Notes under the pieces: generated by a model
Databases searched by the model: none
Told to the model about the DNA's origin: nothing
The model's input: the letters and a program-made list of their open reading frames with translations, nothing else
Made by a program: the position numbers and the translations under genes
DNA from: Aldrovandia affinis
Taxonomy: Eukaryota; Chordata; Actinopteri; Notacanthiformes; Halosauridae
Direction of reading: 5' to 3'
Assembly: GCA_029706075.1 (NCBI GenBank)
Contig: JAINUG010000085.1
Coordinates: 1,203,392-1,267,391 of the forward strand
Length of the DNA: 64,000 bases
Part shown: in pieces, positions 33,535 to 44,434 of the stretch
Layout: the number at the start of each line of letters is the position of its first letter
Numbering within the stretch: position 1 is the stretch's first letter

Positions 33535-35115
33535 TTATGTCGGTTTGGTGCCCACAGGTGGGTTTTGGCCGTACCAGTACAGTTTCTCCTCTGCTCTTTT
33601 TTTCTTCCACTGGCAGAACAGTAGCATGCGGAAGGTCTTCTGGAAAGTCTTGTTACAGAGGGCATAGCACATGGGGTTAACGGTGCTGTTGACGTAGCAG
33701 AGCCAGTAGCCCAGGTGCCAGAGGGACACAGGAATGCAGTCCGAGCAGAAAGTGGAGATTAGCACCATAATGTTGTAAGGGGTCCAGGTGAGGATGAAGG
33801 CCAGGAGAATGGCACTGAGAGTCTGGGCAGCCTTCTTCTCCTTGATGAGGACCATTCGCTTTCTCTTCGTGATCTGGTTCTTCAGATTAGTGTCCATCGG
33901 TTTGGCAGAGGAGGAAGTGGAGGGTGCGCCCATAGACTCTGCTGAGGAGCATGAGGATGGTGCCATTTTGGTGTCCCCGTTTTTGCTCGGCTGGGAGCTG
34001 CCATCTTTGGGGACTGGCTTGAACTTGTAGGAGACACACTTCTTGCTTTTCTGGGAGCTACTCTTAGGCGGGGAAGGGAAGTAGCTGCCTTCTTCGTTGC
34101 TGCTCAGCTGCTCAGTCTCACTTCCAACAGCGCTCTCATTCTGACCGCAGGCCTGGTTCTTGTAAGCCGCCTGGAAGACTCCTGGTGAAACGGGGTGCTC
34201 TTCGTCCTCCGAGGACGCATAGCTGTTGAAGGTAGTCACCTGGTCCGTTTTGGACCACTCGTCACTAGACATGGCTGCTGACTTGGCAGCATTGCTCCGG
34301 TTTGAAGAGGACCAGGAGGCTTGGTTCCTTTCTCGAGAGGCATTAGGGGGCTGTTTGCAGTTGAAACATGACCGGATGATAGTCTTCTGGGGCTTGCCAC
34401 TGCTGGTGTCAGCTGAAGAATTTAGGCCTTGAAGCTCCGCCAGGTCCTTGGTGCGTTTTTCCGTTTCCTTGTAGATCCGGCAATACAGGATGGTCATGAT
34501 GGAGACTGGGATGTAGAAGGCGGCGATGGCCGTCCCAAACGTGATCACCGGCTCAGAGAAAAACTGGATCTGGCACTGCCTATCAGGAACTGTTCTTTTG
34601 CCAACAAAGTACTGCCAGCACAAAATGGGAGGTGCCCACAAGATGAAGGACACAAGCCACGCCATACCTATCATGACCCCGGCCCGTTTCGGAGTCCGCT
34701 TAGCTCTGTAAGTAAGCGGTCTTGTAATGGAGAAATACCTGTCAAAACTGATGACCAGCAGGTTCATTACTGAGGCGTTGCTGGCCACATAATCCAGAGC
34801 TAACCACAAGTCACATGCTAAGCTGCCCAGTGACCAGTATCCCATTAGAATATAAGAGGTATATAAATTCATGGAAAACACTCCAATGATGAGGTCTGCA
34901 AAGGCCAAGCTCAGCAAGTAATAATTGTTCACGGTCTTTAGCTGGCTGTTGACCTTAAAGGACAGCATCACAAGAATGTTCCCAATTATCGTGATCAGAC
35001 TCACAATGGCCGATACAGTTGCTATGGTTATGACTTCCCATAGACTGTGTGTGATTGGCTGGATATCTGATGCATTTCCACTGACAGTAGAGTTTGACAG
35101 CTCCTCAGCCTCCAT
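33535..35115 (-). CDS. chrm5: chrm5, muscarinic acetylcholine receptor M5
   Basis: Class A G-protein-coupled receptor for acetylcholine, Gq-coupled in the M1/M3/M5 group. A single intronless coding exon of 526 residues (human 532). N-glycosylation sites (NST, NAS) lie in the short extracellular end. Membrane segments are readable at about 26-53, 64-90, 99-121, 143-165, 190-212, 433-455 and 467-488. Key residues: D108 (amine-binding Asp, in LALDYV), DRY at 125-127, the C101-C181 pair, W444 with Y447 and N448 (TWTPYN), and NPMCY at 480-484. The long third loop (about 220-430) keeps the M5 signatures [25 protein letters not shown] and KCVSYKF, and ends in [17 protein letters not shown]. The tail [11 protein letters not shown] is also M5-like. 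The start at 35115 is set by similarity. Teleosts may have two M5 copies; which one this is cannot be decided here. Confidence 0.97.
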   Translation of the reverse strand: MEAEELSNSTVSGNASDIQPITHSLWEVITIATVSAIVSLITIIGNILVMLSFKVNSQLKTVNNYYLLSLAFADLIIGVFSMNLYTSYILMGYWSLGSLACDLWLALDYVASNASVMNLLVISFDRYFSITRPLTYRAKRTPKRAGVMIGMAWLVSFILWAPPILCWQYFVGKRTVPDRQCQIQFFSEPVITFGTAIAAFYIPVSIMTILYCRIYKETEKRTKDLAELQGLNSSADTSSGKPQKTIIRSCFNCKQPPNASRERNQASWSSSNRSNAAKSAAMSSDEWSKTDQVTTFNSYASSEDEEHPVSPGVFQAAYKNQACGQNESAVGSETEQLSSNEEGSYFPSPPKSSSQKSKKCVSYKFKPVPKDGSSQPSKNGDTKMAPSSCSSAESMGAPSTSSSAKPMDTNLKNQITKRKRMVLIKEKKAAQTLSAILLAFILTWTPYNIMVLISTFCSDCIPVSLWHLGYWLCYVNSTVNPMCYALCNKTFQKTFRMLLFCQWKKKRAEEKLYWYGQNPPVGTKPT

Positions 35116-35195
35116 GTTGTTTGTGTCTCTCTTTCTGCCTATAGAAAACTGAATGAAGGAGAACAGTCCTCAAAGTACTCCTGGCACATGATCTC
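35116..35195 (-). promoter_or_regulatory. chrm5 5' UTR with splice acceptor
   Basis: On the minus strand a strong polypyrimidine tract and CAG (TTCTTCTTTCTTTCAG) ends at 35196, 80 bases upstream of the ATG. A weaker TTTTCTATAG lies closer, near 35141. Muscarinic receptor genes typically have a single coding exon preceded by one or more distant non-coding exons, so the promoter should lie to the right, possibly far away. Confidence 0.55.
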
Positions 35196-35819
35196 CTGAA
35201 AGAAAGAAGAACACAACAGTTGATATAAAAGGGATTCAAGTATGTTAATATTTGCAACTGTCTAACCCATTGTGAACATGAATAGGAATCCACCCAACTA
35301 AATGTGAGCAAAGTGCAATAGGCTACTAGTAAATATAATTATTACATTTTTGCTTTGTTTTTTGTTGGTATGTAAAATGTGCCATTCTAAAATTTGTTAG
35401 ATGTGAGCTAATATAATCAACTAATTGTGTAATAGATTTATGACCTGCCCTTCTTTAAATAGGGCTTTAGAATGTAAAAATGGTTGATGAAAATTTTAGT
35501 TTCCTTGTTGAATGCACTTTTTGTCTAAATTGTCTCAAATGAGTAAATTGACTATATTGCACAGTTGAAGGATTACCAAGGCACACAGGTGAGACAAGTT
35601 GATGTAGGAGGAGAAATATTAAATCTGGCACTGTTCTGGAGCCAAGAATGGCAGCCATAGCTGGTGAGCGAATTTTCTTTTCATAGGATTGTTTAGGGCA
35701 AACATGAATATTCATTAGAAATTATTTACATATTGTGATGTCATTGGTTGAGCTTTATGGAACTTCCATAGTGGACGTAAACTCTCTTTTGAAGGTACGT
35801 GACTGGTAGCAAGGACAGC

Positions 35820-36293
35820 CAGCTGATTTATCTGTGGAAAACTCCTTAGAGGGCAAGGAAAAAGCCAACAAATACAAAGCCATTGATCACCTTCATCCTA
35901 TGGGGAAGCATTTATATCCTGATGGGAGAGGTCTCTTACAGGATGATAATGCCCCCATATACAGGGCACAAGTGGTCACTGAATGGTTTGAAGAGCATGA
36001 AAATTATGTGAACCATACCCCATAGTTGTCTTAGTCACCAGATCTCAACCCAATTGAACACTTATTGGAGGTTCTGGAGCAGCACCTGAGACATTGTTTT
36101 TGACCACCATCAACAAAACACCTAATGATGGCATTTCTAATGGAAGAATGGTGTTGCATCCCTCCAATAGAGTTCCAGACACTAGAATCTATATCAAGGC
36201 GCATTGAAGCTGTTCTGGCAGCTCATGGTGGCCCAATGCCCTATTAAGACACTTTATGTTGGTGTTTCCTTCATTTGGGCAGTTACCTGTATA
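35820..36293 (+). mobile_element. Tc1-like transposon relic, copy 2 (5' part missing)
   Basis: A 3' half of a transposase gene: LEGKEKANKYKAIDHL, then LYPDGRGLLQDDNAP, VVTEWFEEHENYVNH, SPDLNPIEHLLEVLEQHLR, and the end AAHGGPMPY, with in-frame stops at TAG codons about 36022 and 36031. From the first D of QDDNAP to the E of NPIEH there are 37 residues, so the catalytic spacing is DD37E rather than the DD34E of classical Tc1. The right end ATTTGGGCAGTTACCTGTA matches copy 1; the left inverted repeat is gone. Confidence 0.85.
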
Positions 36294-36462
36294 TGTTAGA
36301 AAAAATCATTTGAGGATGTATGGTTTAGCATCTGAATTGAACAGTTTTGTGTTATTTCAAGAGTTGTGGTTAACAATCTCCTTTAAACTAAGAGCTGTTT
36401 TTACTATTTGCCAGTGATGTACTTGCCATTTTGGCGATGTATTAAATAAGATGCAACACGGC

Positions 36463-36815
36463 CTCCCTGGTGATATAGCGGTAAGAACGTTCGACACTGC
36501 CCACTGCGACCGGGGTTTGATTCCACCTAGGTTGTGCCAGTTCGGCTCTGGCAGGGAGTGCCACTAGGGGGCGGCAATTGGCTGTCAGCCCCGAGGAGGA
36601 GGGAGGGGAGCCAATACAATCTCGCTGCATGTATGAGTGGTCCTGTGTGTTACGGCTCGGAGGAGACGGTACAGCACCCACTATTGCTCTCAGGACTATG
36701 GAAGCGGACTCTCATACAAGGGTGGGGAAAATTGACATGAAAAAGAGAGGGTATAACTGGCAATTAAAAATAGGGAGAAAATGGGGAAAAAGGGCAAAAA
36801 CAGAAAAAAAGATTT
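36463..36815 (+). repeat. tRNA-derived SINE, copy B (near full length)
   Basis: Starts with GGCCTCCCTGGTGATATAGC, with an A-box-like TAGCGGTAAGAACG and a B box GGTTTGATTCC. It has the CTCF-like CCACTAGGGGGCGG (36561-36574), the shared core GCGGCAATTGGCTGTCAGCC, and the long 3' body with GAGAGGGTATAACTGGCAAT and an A-rich end. The 3' body matches copy A. Confidence 0.83.
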
Positions 36816-39000
36816 CCCACACAGATGTATAATGTATAGGATTTTTCACCAGAATGTATTCTAAACGTTTTGAATTAAATTTGATTTGCAGGGGAAACAT
36901 TTTTTCCCCCACATTGTTAGGGTTTGAATTTTCACAGGTGTGAATCCTCTGGTGCTCATTTGAATGAAGAAGCATTTTAATCAGCCAGCTAATTTATAAA
37001 AACACATGAAAATTAATTTCATTCAAACAAACGGTATTTGATCTGTGTCTGACAAAACAGACAGATACTTGAACAACCTAGCTTACCTAGCTAGTAACAA
37101 TCAGCTTACAAATATAGCCTCTAAGAATTTTAAGGACTGGACCTTGCCCAATTTTAATGCTTGTTGATTTTAACACTCACTGACCCGTTTGGCAAAGTAT
37201 TGTAATATAATAGCCTTGCAGTAGTAAGGCTTTAATGCCATCATCAGCAGGATGGATGGGCAGATGGAGAGTGGAAGGACTGATGTAGCTTTTGGTTATA
37301 CATATGTATAGAGATTTATAATATAAGGCTTGGTATTGTATTGTAATTTAGACTATTATAATAAAGTTTTGCTTTATTGGCATTACAGATTTTACAAGAC
37401 ATATTGCCAAAGCTTGTATACTTGTTAAAACAATTATATTATTAAAACAGTTAAAAGAAAATTACAATAATAATGTGCATCTCAGATTGTGTGCTGTCAC
37501 TGGGCCGATTATCCAACTTGGATATCCTGCCATTGTGTGGCTAAAAAAAGACAATCATCGAAGATCGGCACTATGCAATGAAAATTATGCAAGTAGGCTA
37601 ATGTATCAACATTATTTAGTAATATCTGTGTCTAACACATCTAGGGGCTTAGTAATGTGCTACTGAATCCGACCACACGGGACTTAATATAAATAGGAAA
37701 AAATAGGAGACGACTATGGAGGAAATAATGTTGCAGTATTAATTAAAAATTAAATCGAAAGTATGGAGGAACTAATGTGCCAATATGAATTAATTAAAGA
37801 AAAAGTGAAATGTCAACATAAATAATTCAATCTAAATATTTAATTATGTATTTCCACATTTATTTATTTATTTTCACATTTCATTATTTATACATTTTAT
37901 GAATTCATTCATTTTGGCTCATCTCGTCCTGTGGTGTGAAATGGGAAATAACGACTGATGTGTCGACGTTGGTCAATCATCCAGCAAATGGTACGAGTCA
38001 CTCACTGGGATTTCTAGGCAACCCCCTGATATGGCTGCGTAGGTGACTGGGAGAAGCGACTGGCAAAGCTACTGGAACCAATGTACTACACCAGGTGATT
38101 TCACTAATTAGCTCACTTCTTCAACTAAGGAGGGAACCTAATTGAAATTACCTGGTGTAATGCATTGGTTACAACAGAAACCTGCATACACTCGGCCCTC
38201 GATGGAATGAGTTTGACACCCCTGGAGTAGAGTATGTTATACAAGTGATTGTAATGCCAATGTTGCCTCGGATTTATTTTTTGTCCGCGGGTTGATTTTG
38301 TCAATATTATTGGCACACTATTTCCTCCATATACGACAAGTTTGCCACTGACTGATTTCACAATTTATTGTATCAAAAACTACCGCTGTAAGTTCGCCAT
38401 TTTATCATTATCGGACGTTTTTCTGTGAACCTGGGAACTAGCCAACAAGGAAGATTTTAAAAGGTAAACTATTGTGCGCTTACTATGATTGCAGTTAGTT
38501 AGTAACACAGTCAGGGAGCTAGCTAGCCAGTACTATAGATATTTACACGACAGTTTAGGTTTGCTAGCTAGCTTTAGCGAGTGAAGTGTGCCCATAATGA
38601 ATCTTTATAAGGTAACATTAAGGTAAACATTAAGAGCTTACACTTTCTGCTGTCCCATTGTCTTTGCTTTTGTTCTTTCTCCTTACAACACACAAGCTAC
38701 ATGACACCATTCATTTATAAAAACATAATATTACAATATTATGTAAATAACACCTTTCTGTGAATTTTACTGTATTTGGTTTAGTCAAGCTCCACAGGTC
38801 AGAGGCACAACCTGCAACTCTCTTTCTCTGTCTGGCATTCTTTTCCTAAAGGTACAACTCAGAGATGGCTTTAAAATGCATGTAGGTTTTGCACACTGTG
38901 CTTGCTCTCTGGGGTGTGTGTGCTGCTCACTGTCTTTGTGGTTCTGGTCAGTGAGTTGAAAGCAGCAGCTCTTTTTCCCCATCATTGGGTAATTGTGCAG
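36816..39000. other. Intergenic, no gene seen
   Basis: AT-rich. About 37690-37960 has weak inverted ends (ACCACACGGGAC and GTCCTGTGGTG) around AT-rich sequence and may be a small transposon. At about 38100-38225 there is a fragment of a dispersed fish repeat in reverse. A good donor (AAAAG then GTAAAC) at about 38463 follows a CpG-containing stretch and might end a first exon on the plus strand, but no open coding sequence supports it. Confidence 0.35.
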
Positions 39001-39084
39001 GTGCTAAATGTGCATTCTCCCAGGCTACCACCAAAGTCACCCTCATAGGAAACACTGTGCTCAGACAAATGAAAAGTGACAGCA

Positions 39085-39275
39085 CCCCCCCCCCCTCCCC
39101 TGCTGAATTGTGAAGTCCAAGATGAGGCAAACAGCGAGGAGATTCTTGAGGAAATGGATCCCCATATTTTTGTCCAGAAAAAGGTGGATTCCATCTGGGA
39201 CCAACGTGATGTGACGGGGACGGAGGAAGTAAGGACGCCGACAGGAGCAGACTGCGCCATCCTACTCGGCTAAGG
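39085..39275 (+). pseudogene. aven: Aven-like exon remnant (tentative)
   Basis: A plus-strand open frame reads EVQDEANSEEILEEMDPHIF, then KKVDSIWDQRDVTGTEEV and GADCAILLG before a stop. It resembles, from memory, the second-exon region of AVEN, an apoptosis/checkpoint regulator (KRKIVSNWDRY, then GTDFSVLLSSAG), keeping SxWDxR and GxDxxxLL. The stop TAA is followed at once by a donor-like AAG-GTCAGA, as if a base were lost in the last codons. Upstream a poly-C run (11 C) and an in-frame stop close the frame. Position and strand fit: in human, AVEN is transcribed opposite to CHRM5 from within its upstream region. No further aven exon was found. It may be a relic, a diverged exon, or chance. Confidence 0.33.
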
Positions 39276-40933
39276 TCAGAATCCTCTCCCCTGTTTTCTC
39301 CACAGCTGCTGTCTCTGAGCACTGAACTCCCCCAGGGCGTGATGTGTGAGATTCCCTCTCTGAAAAATCACTGGCCAACCGTCACCCCCAGCCCCCCTCT
39401 GTGAGCCCATACTCATACCATCTCATCTCTCGCTCATACCATCTTATCTCTTTTCCTCTTGGTGCACTTCATCAAGTTTAATATATAGTTGAATCTTTGA
39501 AAACAAGCGTAGATTTTTTAAGTGTGTGGGTAAAGAATCTGGCATCCAGGGTGGTTATTGTGTCTGCATGTCTTTGATAAATGAATCGGTGTTACAAATA
39601 GCTTGAGGTAGTGACTGTCACGTTTCTGCTTTTTTCTCTTCATGCTGTTCTACTGTGTGATGCGATTTAGGCTGAAGGCTTTTTCACATCCATAGGGAGT
39701 TACATGTTTGCCATTTTTGACCTGCGGTACATTGCAAAGCAAAATAAGTAAAGCAGTGTCATTGCGAGGTCTGACAAGCCCTCATATGGGGTGGGTAGAA
39801 TATACAGCCTGCTGGTAGAAACCCAGAGCATACTTGGTCTCTGTGGTGAAACAGGGAAGTCAGCAGAGCAGGGAATGTATTGAAGTGGTACAGTGGAGTT
39901 TCCCCATTAATGTACTCTTTAAAGTGGGACAGGGAACAGCAGCTGACAGATGCCCTGAGGTCACAGTTTCATTGAGAATAACTTGGACATTGAGAATAAC
40001 TGACAAGCTACCAGGATCTGGAGCAGGAACAAGGCCAGAGCCTGACTTGACTGACCAATGAACTCAACCAGCCCCACTTTGGACAAAGTTCTGATCTGAA
40101 TGAAAAAGCCTTCTTTTTTGTTTTCTTTCAATATGTTAGTTATGCATGTTTTGTTATGTAAGGCCTTTAAGAGTTGTTGCAGACCATTAAGGGACTACTG
40201 TTCTGATTGAGCCTCTGCACATGAATAATTTAATTTTGGGGGGATCAGAAAACAATTTATTTGTTTATTCAGGGATGCTGCTGCTCCATTAATTCTTGTG
40301 ACTTGGTTGTTGTTAGGCATAATGTCTTATCTTGTTTTCTTACTGATTATTTGGATAATCTGATTATTTTACAGTGAGTGGATTAAAGGGACAAGAAAGG
40401 GACAAGGGGCAGCATGTCAGTGTTTTTGAGTTCTCCATATGTTATGTCATGTCATTTAAAATGTGCATCCCAAAGTTAATTTGTCAGTAAAGTAACACAT
40501 TTTGTTTAGTCTTTTTTATTTAGCCATTATAGGAAATATAGAATTTGTCTCCAACATTTCTGTAGCACCATCTAGAGGTGCATAAAGGTCAGTTAACAGG
40601 GCAAACACAGGCATTTGGAATGATAAAAAGGGCTCACATATTTCAGAGACCATTCCAAAGCAATTTTACAAAAAAAACATTTTAAAAAAGTACAGTATAT
40701 ATTTTAAATACGTATAAACATTGAGCAATTGACATAGAGCAGAAATGAAAATGTGTGTACATTTAATTTTAAATGCCTGTAAGAGTCATTAGAACTAAGG
40801 ATATGTCTATGTAGACCAATAACATATCTCATTGAGGATTCTGCGTGACTGAGTATCTATCACACTCGTGACACATCAGGTACTCCAGTAGAATGTCGTA
40901 ACAAATTTTGAGACCAGGTCAAGGAAGAAAAAA
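39276..40933. other. Intergenic, no gene seen
   Basis: An acceptor-like TTTTCTCCACAG at 39306 is followed by about 90 open bases and a GT (CCCCTCT then GTGAGC), which could be an exon downstream of the aven-like fragment, but the peptide LLSLSTELPQGVMCEIPS is not clearly aven. The rest is unremarkable. Confidence 0.3.
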
Positions 40934-41244
40934 GGGCCTCCCATGTGGTCTAGTGGTTTCAACGTCCGACGCTGGCCACGGTGACTGGGGTTCGATTCCC
41001 GGCCGCGCCAGAGTCGGCTATGGCCGTGAGTGCCACCAGGGGGCGGCAATTGGCTGTCCGCCCCAGAGAGGGCGGCACAGGAGTGGCTCTGGGGTGCCGG
41101 AGTTACGGTCGTCAGCTTGGTGAGTGCCGTCTCGAAGGAGACGATACTTCGCCGGTCACAGGGCTACAGCGGCGAACTATGAGGGAGGGATTGATCTGAA
41201 ATAGCCGATGTAATTGGCTACCAAATTGGGATAAAATCTAAAAC
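40934..41244 (+). repeat. tRNA(Glu)-like SINE, copy C, with 12-bp flanking repeat
   Basis: The head TCCCATGTGGTCTAGTGGTT followed by GGTTCGATTCCCGG closely follows a glutamate tRNA, with intact A and B boxes (B box at 40989-40999). It has the CTCF-like CCACCAGGGGGCGG (41033-41046), the shared core GGCGGCAATTGGCTGTCCGC and the 3' end TAATTGGCTACCAAATTGGG. AAAAAAGGGCCT occurs at 40928-40939 and again at 41245-41256, the likely target duplication. This is the best-preserved head in the window. Confidence 0.87.
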
Positions 41245-41256
41245 AAAAAAGGGCCT

Positions 41257-44200
41257 GGCCAATTAAAGAATGAAAGGCGATTTTTCACATTATGTACATT
41301 TACAGTGAGGTAGGTCTTCTGTCTGGCTTTTTGTAACCAGGGAGATGATGGAGAGAGTGTCCCTGATTGATGAAGACAGTTATCAGTACTGGTAAAGTGA
41401 AAGTGCTTAAGCTTTCCGGAGAATGATAAACAAACACAAAAAGAAATGATTATGTGTGTTTTTTTTCTCTGCTGACTCCAACAGCTTGTTTGAATTGCCT
41501 TGTACTGTTGCAATGAATGTTGACATTTTAGCCAGAGTGAGCGTACCCTCCTGAACAAACAGCTCTTTTATGTCCAGTAGTGTCACAGTATTGCGGTCAG
41601 TTAACTGTATCCTGTGGGTCTTGTCTATGACTGATAAATACAGTTGAACCAAGACCTTTACAGCTTCCTGATACTGTGTTTCATTCAAGTGAATGCATCT
41701 TGTATCAGTGTGATGTTGGCTACTAAAGCAACGTGCTGTGGCGTCCATCTGTGTCATTTAATTTTTCGTCTTTATCTGTGTCTCTTTATAAGGGAAGATC
41801 CTATCACCGCCTGCAAATTAGATTACATCAAATCACTTTTCCCCAAGTTGCTTTTGTTGGATTTAATTCCCATTTCCCTAATCAGACAGATTAGCTGCAA
41901 CATTGATATTTATCACCATGCTTCCTTGTTGATTCTGGAGGCAGGCGTTTGAAAAAGTGTGCATTCGCGTGGTTGACCAGCAAGGGCTTTTCTCAGTCCA
42001 GCTGTTTGCCGTAGTTGATGAGCATCTGGCTACTATTTGGTGTGCCCTCAGGAAATGTGACACTGTGAACCAAGGGCTTCTGTGAAGACAGATGAGTCAG
42101 AGGGCTGGTGCTAAGTGAGGAAGTCAAGATGAGCAGACTGGAAATACAACTCCAGTCTGCATAAGTTACCTATAGCCAGGTCGTATGTGTGTTTTTGTGG
42201 GAGGAGATCGGGAATGAGCAATTAGGGCAGACATTGCCAACCCTGGTCCTGGAGAGCCACAATGTCTTCAGGTTTTTGTTTTCACCTTAAAATGAGCAAC
42301 AGAAATGAACACTTGACTGTAATTAACTGCTTTGATTGATAAATTAAGTTCTGAGTAACATTGAAAACCAGCAGACCCTGCTGCTCTGTCAAGTCCCTTT
42401 TTCCCCCATATGTAATTATCAATTGTACTATGCTCTAATGTCTGAGAAGAGCTAGCACCGATTGGAGGTGAGGTGCATTTCTCACTATTGACAACTGTTA
42501 TGGGAGTGTTCAGTGTTCAATGCTTTAGTGGAATCCCTGGCCAACTTAGGTCCACCTTATCCCAGTGGGACGAAGCCAATTGACTCACTACTGAGGACTC
42601 CCAGTCATAGTCAGCTAATGGAATATTCCAGACTCAAGCTAATGATGTATAGGCTATAGGGACATCCTTTTTTGTGAATGAATTGGGCATGGTTTATATG
42701 CTATTTTGGTAAAATAACCACATTTCCTTGACTGCACCTGTTTCTGTCATTTGCAGCCTGTTTCAGACTGAGAATATCCTCTTTTTATATATATTTTTTT
42801 GAACCCACTGCATTTGATGACAACATTTTTGCATTGATAGGTGGTAGACATGCCCTTACCAGATATGGTGCTGTAGGGCTGTTTTTATGTTAATTTGATA
42901 GCCTGTGTAATTGACAATAAAGTGGGATATATCAACACACTGAAATATATGGACAAATCCCTGCTTGACAAAGATTTGATGAATTAGACGTGACTTTTAG
43001 GCATAAAACCATCTCTGAGAAACAAATATACAAACAAACCAAAGATCATTTGATAAATCAGACCCGGTGTCTCTAATTAGTTGCCAGCACGCCAGCTTTA
43101 TCCATAGCTGAGAATTAGCACTGACGTCCAACAACCCTAAAGCTTACTCTGTTGTGATCTCTCCTCAGATAATCATGAATCGCTGTCAATTAAATAATGC
43201 TCAGTTAATTACACCCACAGACTTCAGGAATTGCATGCTGATTTGTATAAATGCTCTCATCCATTTTTTCTGGGTTACAGCTGAATTGCAATCATTGGAT
43301 TCATTCATTCGTTTTTGTGTTTGTTGCCCATGGTGACTGATTCACCATCAAAACCAGGAGCCCATAATTCCCTTGAGAGCTTTGAATTAGACGTAGGCGT
43401 AATGTGGTCATATTTGTTATTCTCAGCAATTAGGGTAACCATGCAATCTGGAATCGGAATTATGTTATAGGATGTCTGAAATCCTTGGAAATGAAATAGT
43501 TCATTTAATATCAGAGCCTTTTGGATGTTAAGAATTAGGCGTTCGTGCAGAAACAGTGTATCGTGTAGGTCTTTGCATTTGTAAGTTTTTAGCCGGTGTT
43601 GCTGTACTGCTTGTCAATGGGTTTGACACCTTATCAGCATACCTCTATTCAACTTACAACAAGTCATTTGCCTAGTCCTGGTGGCTCCTGAGAAATGTGT
43701 TCTGTTGAAGAGTTTAAGGCACTGGCAGTGTCCATGGTTCTGCGGTCAGCCCAATGCTCCTAACATTAACATAGTGATTGGGGGAAGTTTTACTTCCTCG
43801 CACGGAACAGAAGCTTTGCAGCCAGTAGGCTATTTCCTGGGAACAATTCCAGCAAATACCCAATGGTGTATGTGGATTTCAGGATGTTTTTTTAATCAAA
43901 GTACTCGCCAAATGGATAAAGAACAGTATTTCATTTTGAATGGGCACCAAACCTGAAAATGATCACATCCTTTCTCAAAATGTCTGCATTGCCAAATTAA
44001 AAAATAAATGGTGCCAACCACCCTTTGTGCACCACGCCAAGCGCCCCTTACTATTCCTTGCATTTATAATTTTGATTATAAATGCGTTAAATTAGCTTCC
44101 AACTGTACATATTCTGAACTGAATTTCAGTTGGAAGTAATTATATAGGGACATTCAATGTTATTCTGTATGCACCGTCCCAATTATGTGTGCCACTTTGG

Positions 44201-44426
44201 AGATTAAGGGGCCCCAGATGCACTAGTAACAACTTTGCAGAAATAAAATGTGGCCATAGCATTTGTGAAATGTGACAGATCCAACAAAGAACATGCAATT
44301 TTTAATTTTTTAATTGCGTTCTATTTTTGACAACATTCCATGAGTTGGACATTCACTGAGGTTAAAGCCAATGGGAGCCAATACAGAGGCCAGTATGGAA
44401 AAAGAGATGTGTCCATAGGTTCCCCA
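41257..44426. other. Intergenic with a dispersed repeat fragment and a conserved-element-like block
   Basis: At about 42231-42310, CCAACCCTGGTCCTGGAGAG is a dispersed fish repeat end. At about 43070-43320 there are many homeodomain-type sites close together (TAATTAG, TAATCATGAATC, TCAATTAAATAATG, GTTAATTACA, TTGCATGCTGATTTG), typical of developmental non-coding elements. No exon is supported. Confidence 0.35.
41407..41757 (-). CDS. Unassigned 116-codon open frame
   Basis: Reads TARCFSSQHHTDTRCIHLNE, then YQEAVKVLVQLYLSVIDKTH and LDIKELFVQEGTLTLAKM. The composition looks more protein-like (alternating charged and hydrophobic helices) than most chance frames nearby, but I do not recognise a family. 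The start is preceded by a weak AG border, and the frame fades into AT-rich sequence after LLESAEKK. It may be part of an exon, a processed fragment or chance. No mobile-element ends were seen around it. Confidence 0.2.
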   Translation of the reverse strand: MTQMDATARCFSSQHHTDTRCIHLNETQYQEAVKVLVQLYLSVIDKTHRIQLTDRNTVTLLDIKELFVQEGTLTLAKMSTFIATVQGNSNKLLESAEKKNTHNHFFLCLFIILRKA

Positions 44427-44434
44427 TCAATAAC

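Noticed and set aside
33788-34773. Several plus-strand frames across chrm5
   Set aside because: Antisense shadows of the intact receptor coding exon.
40985-41003. Candidate tRNA(Glu) gene
   Set aside because: A and B boxes are present but the sequence continues into the SINE body, with a 12-bp flanking duplication; it is a SINE head.
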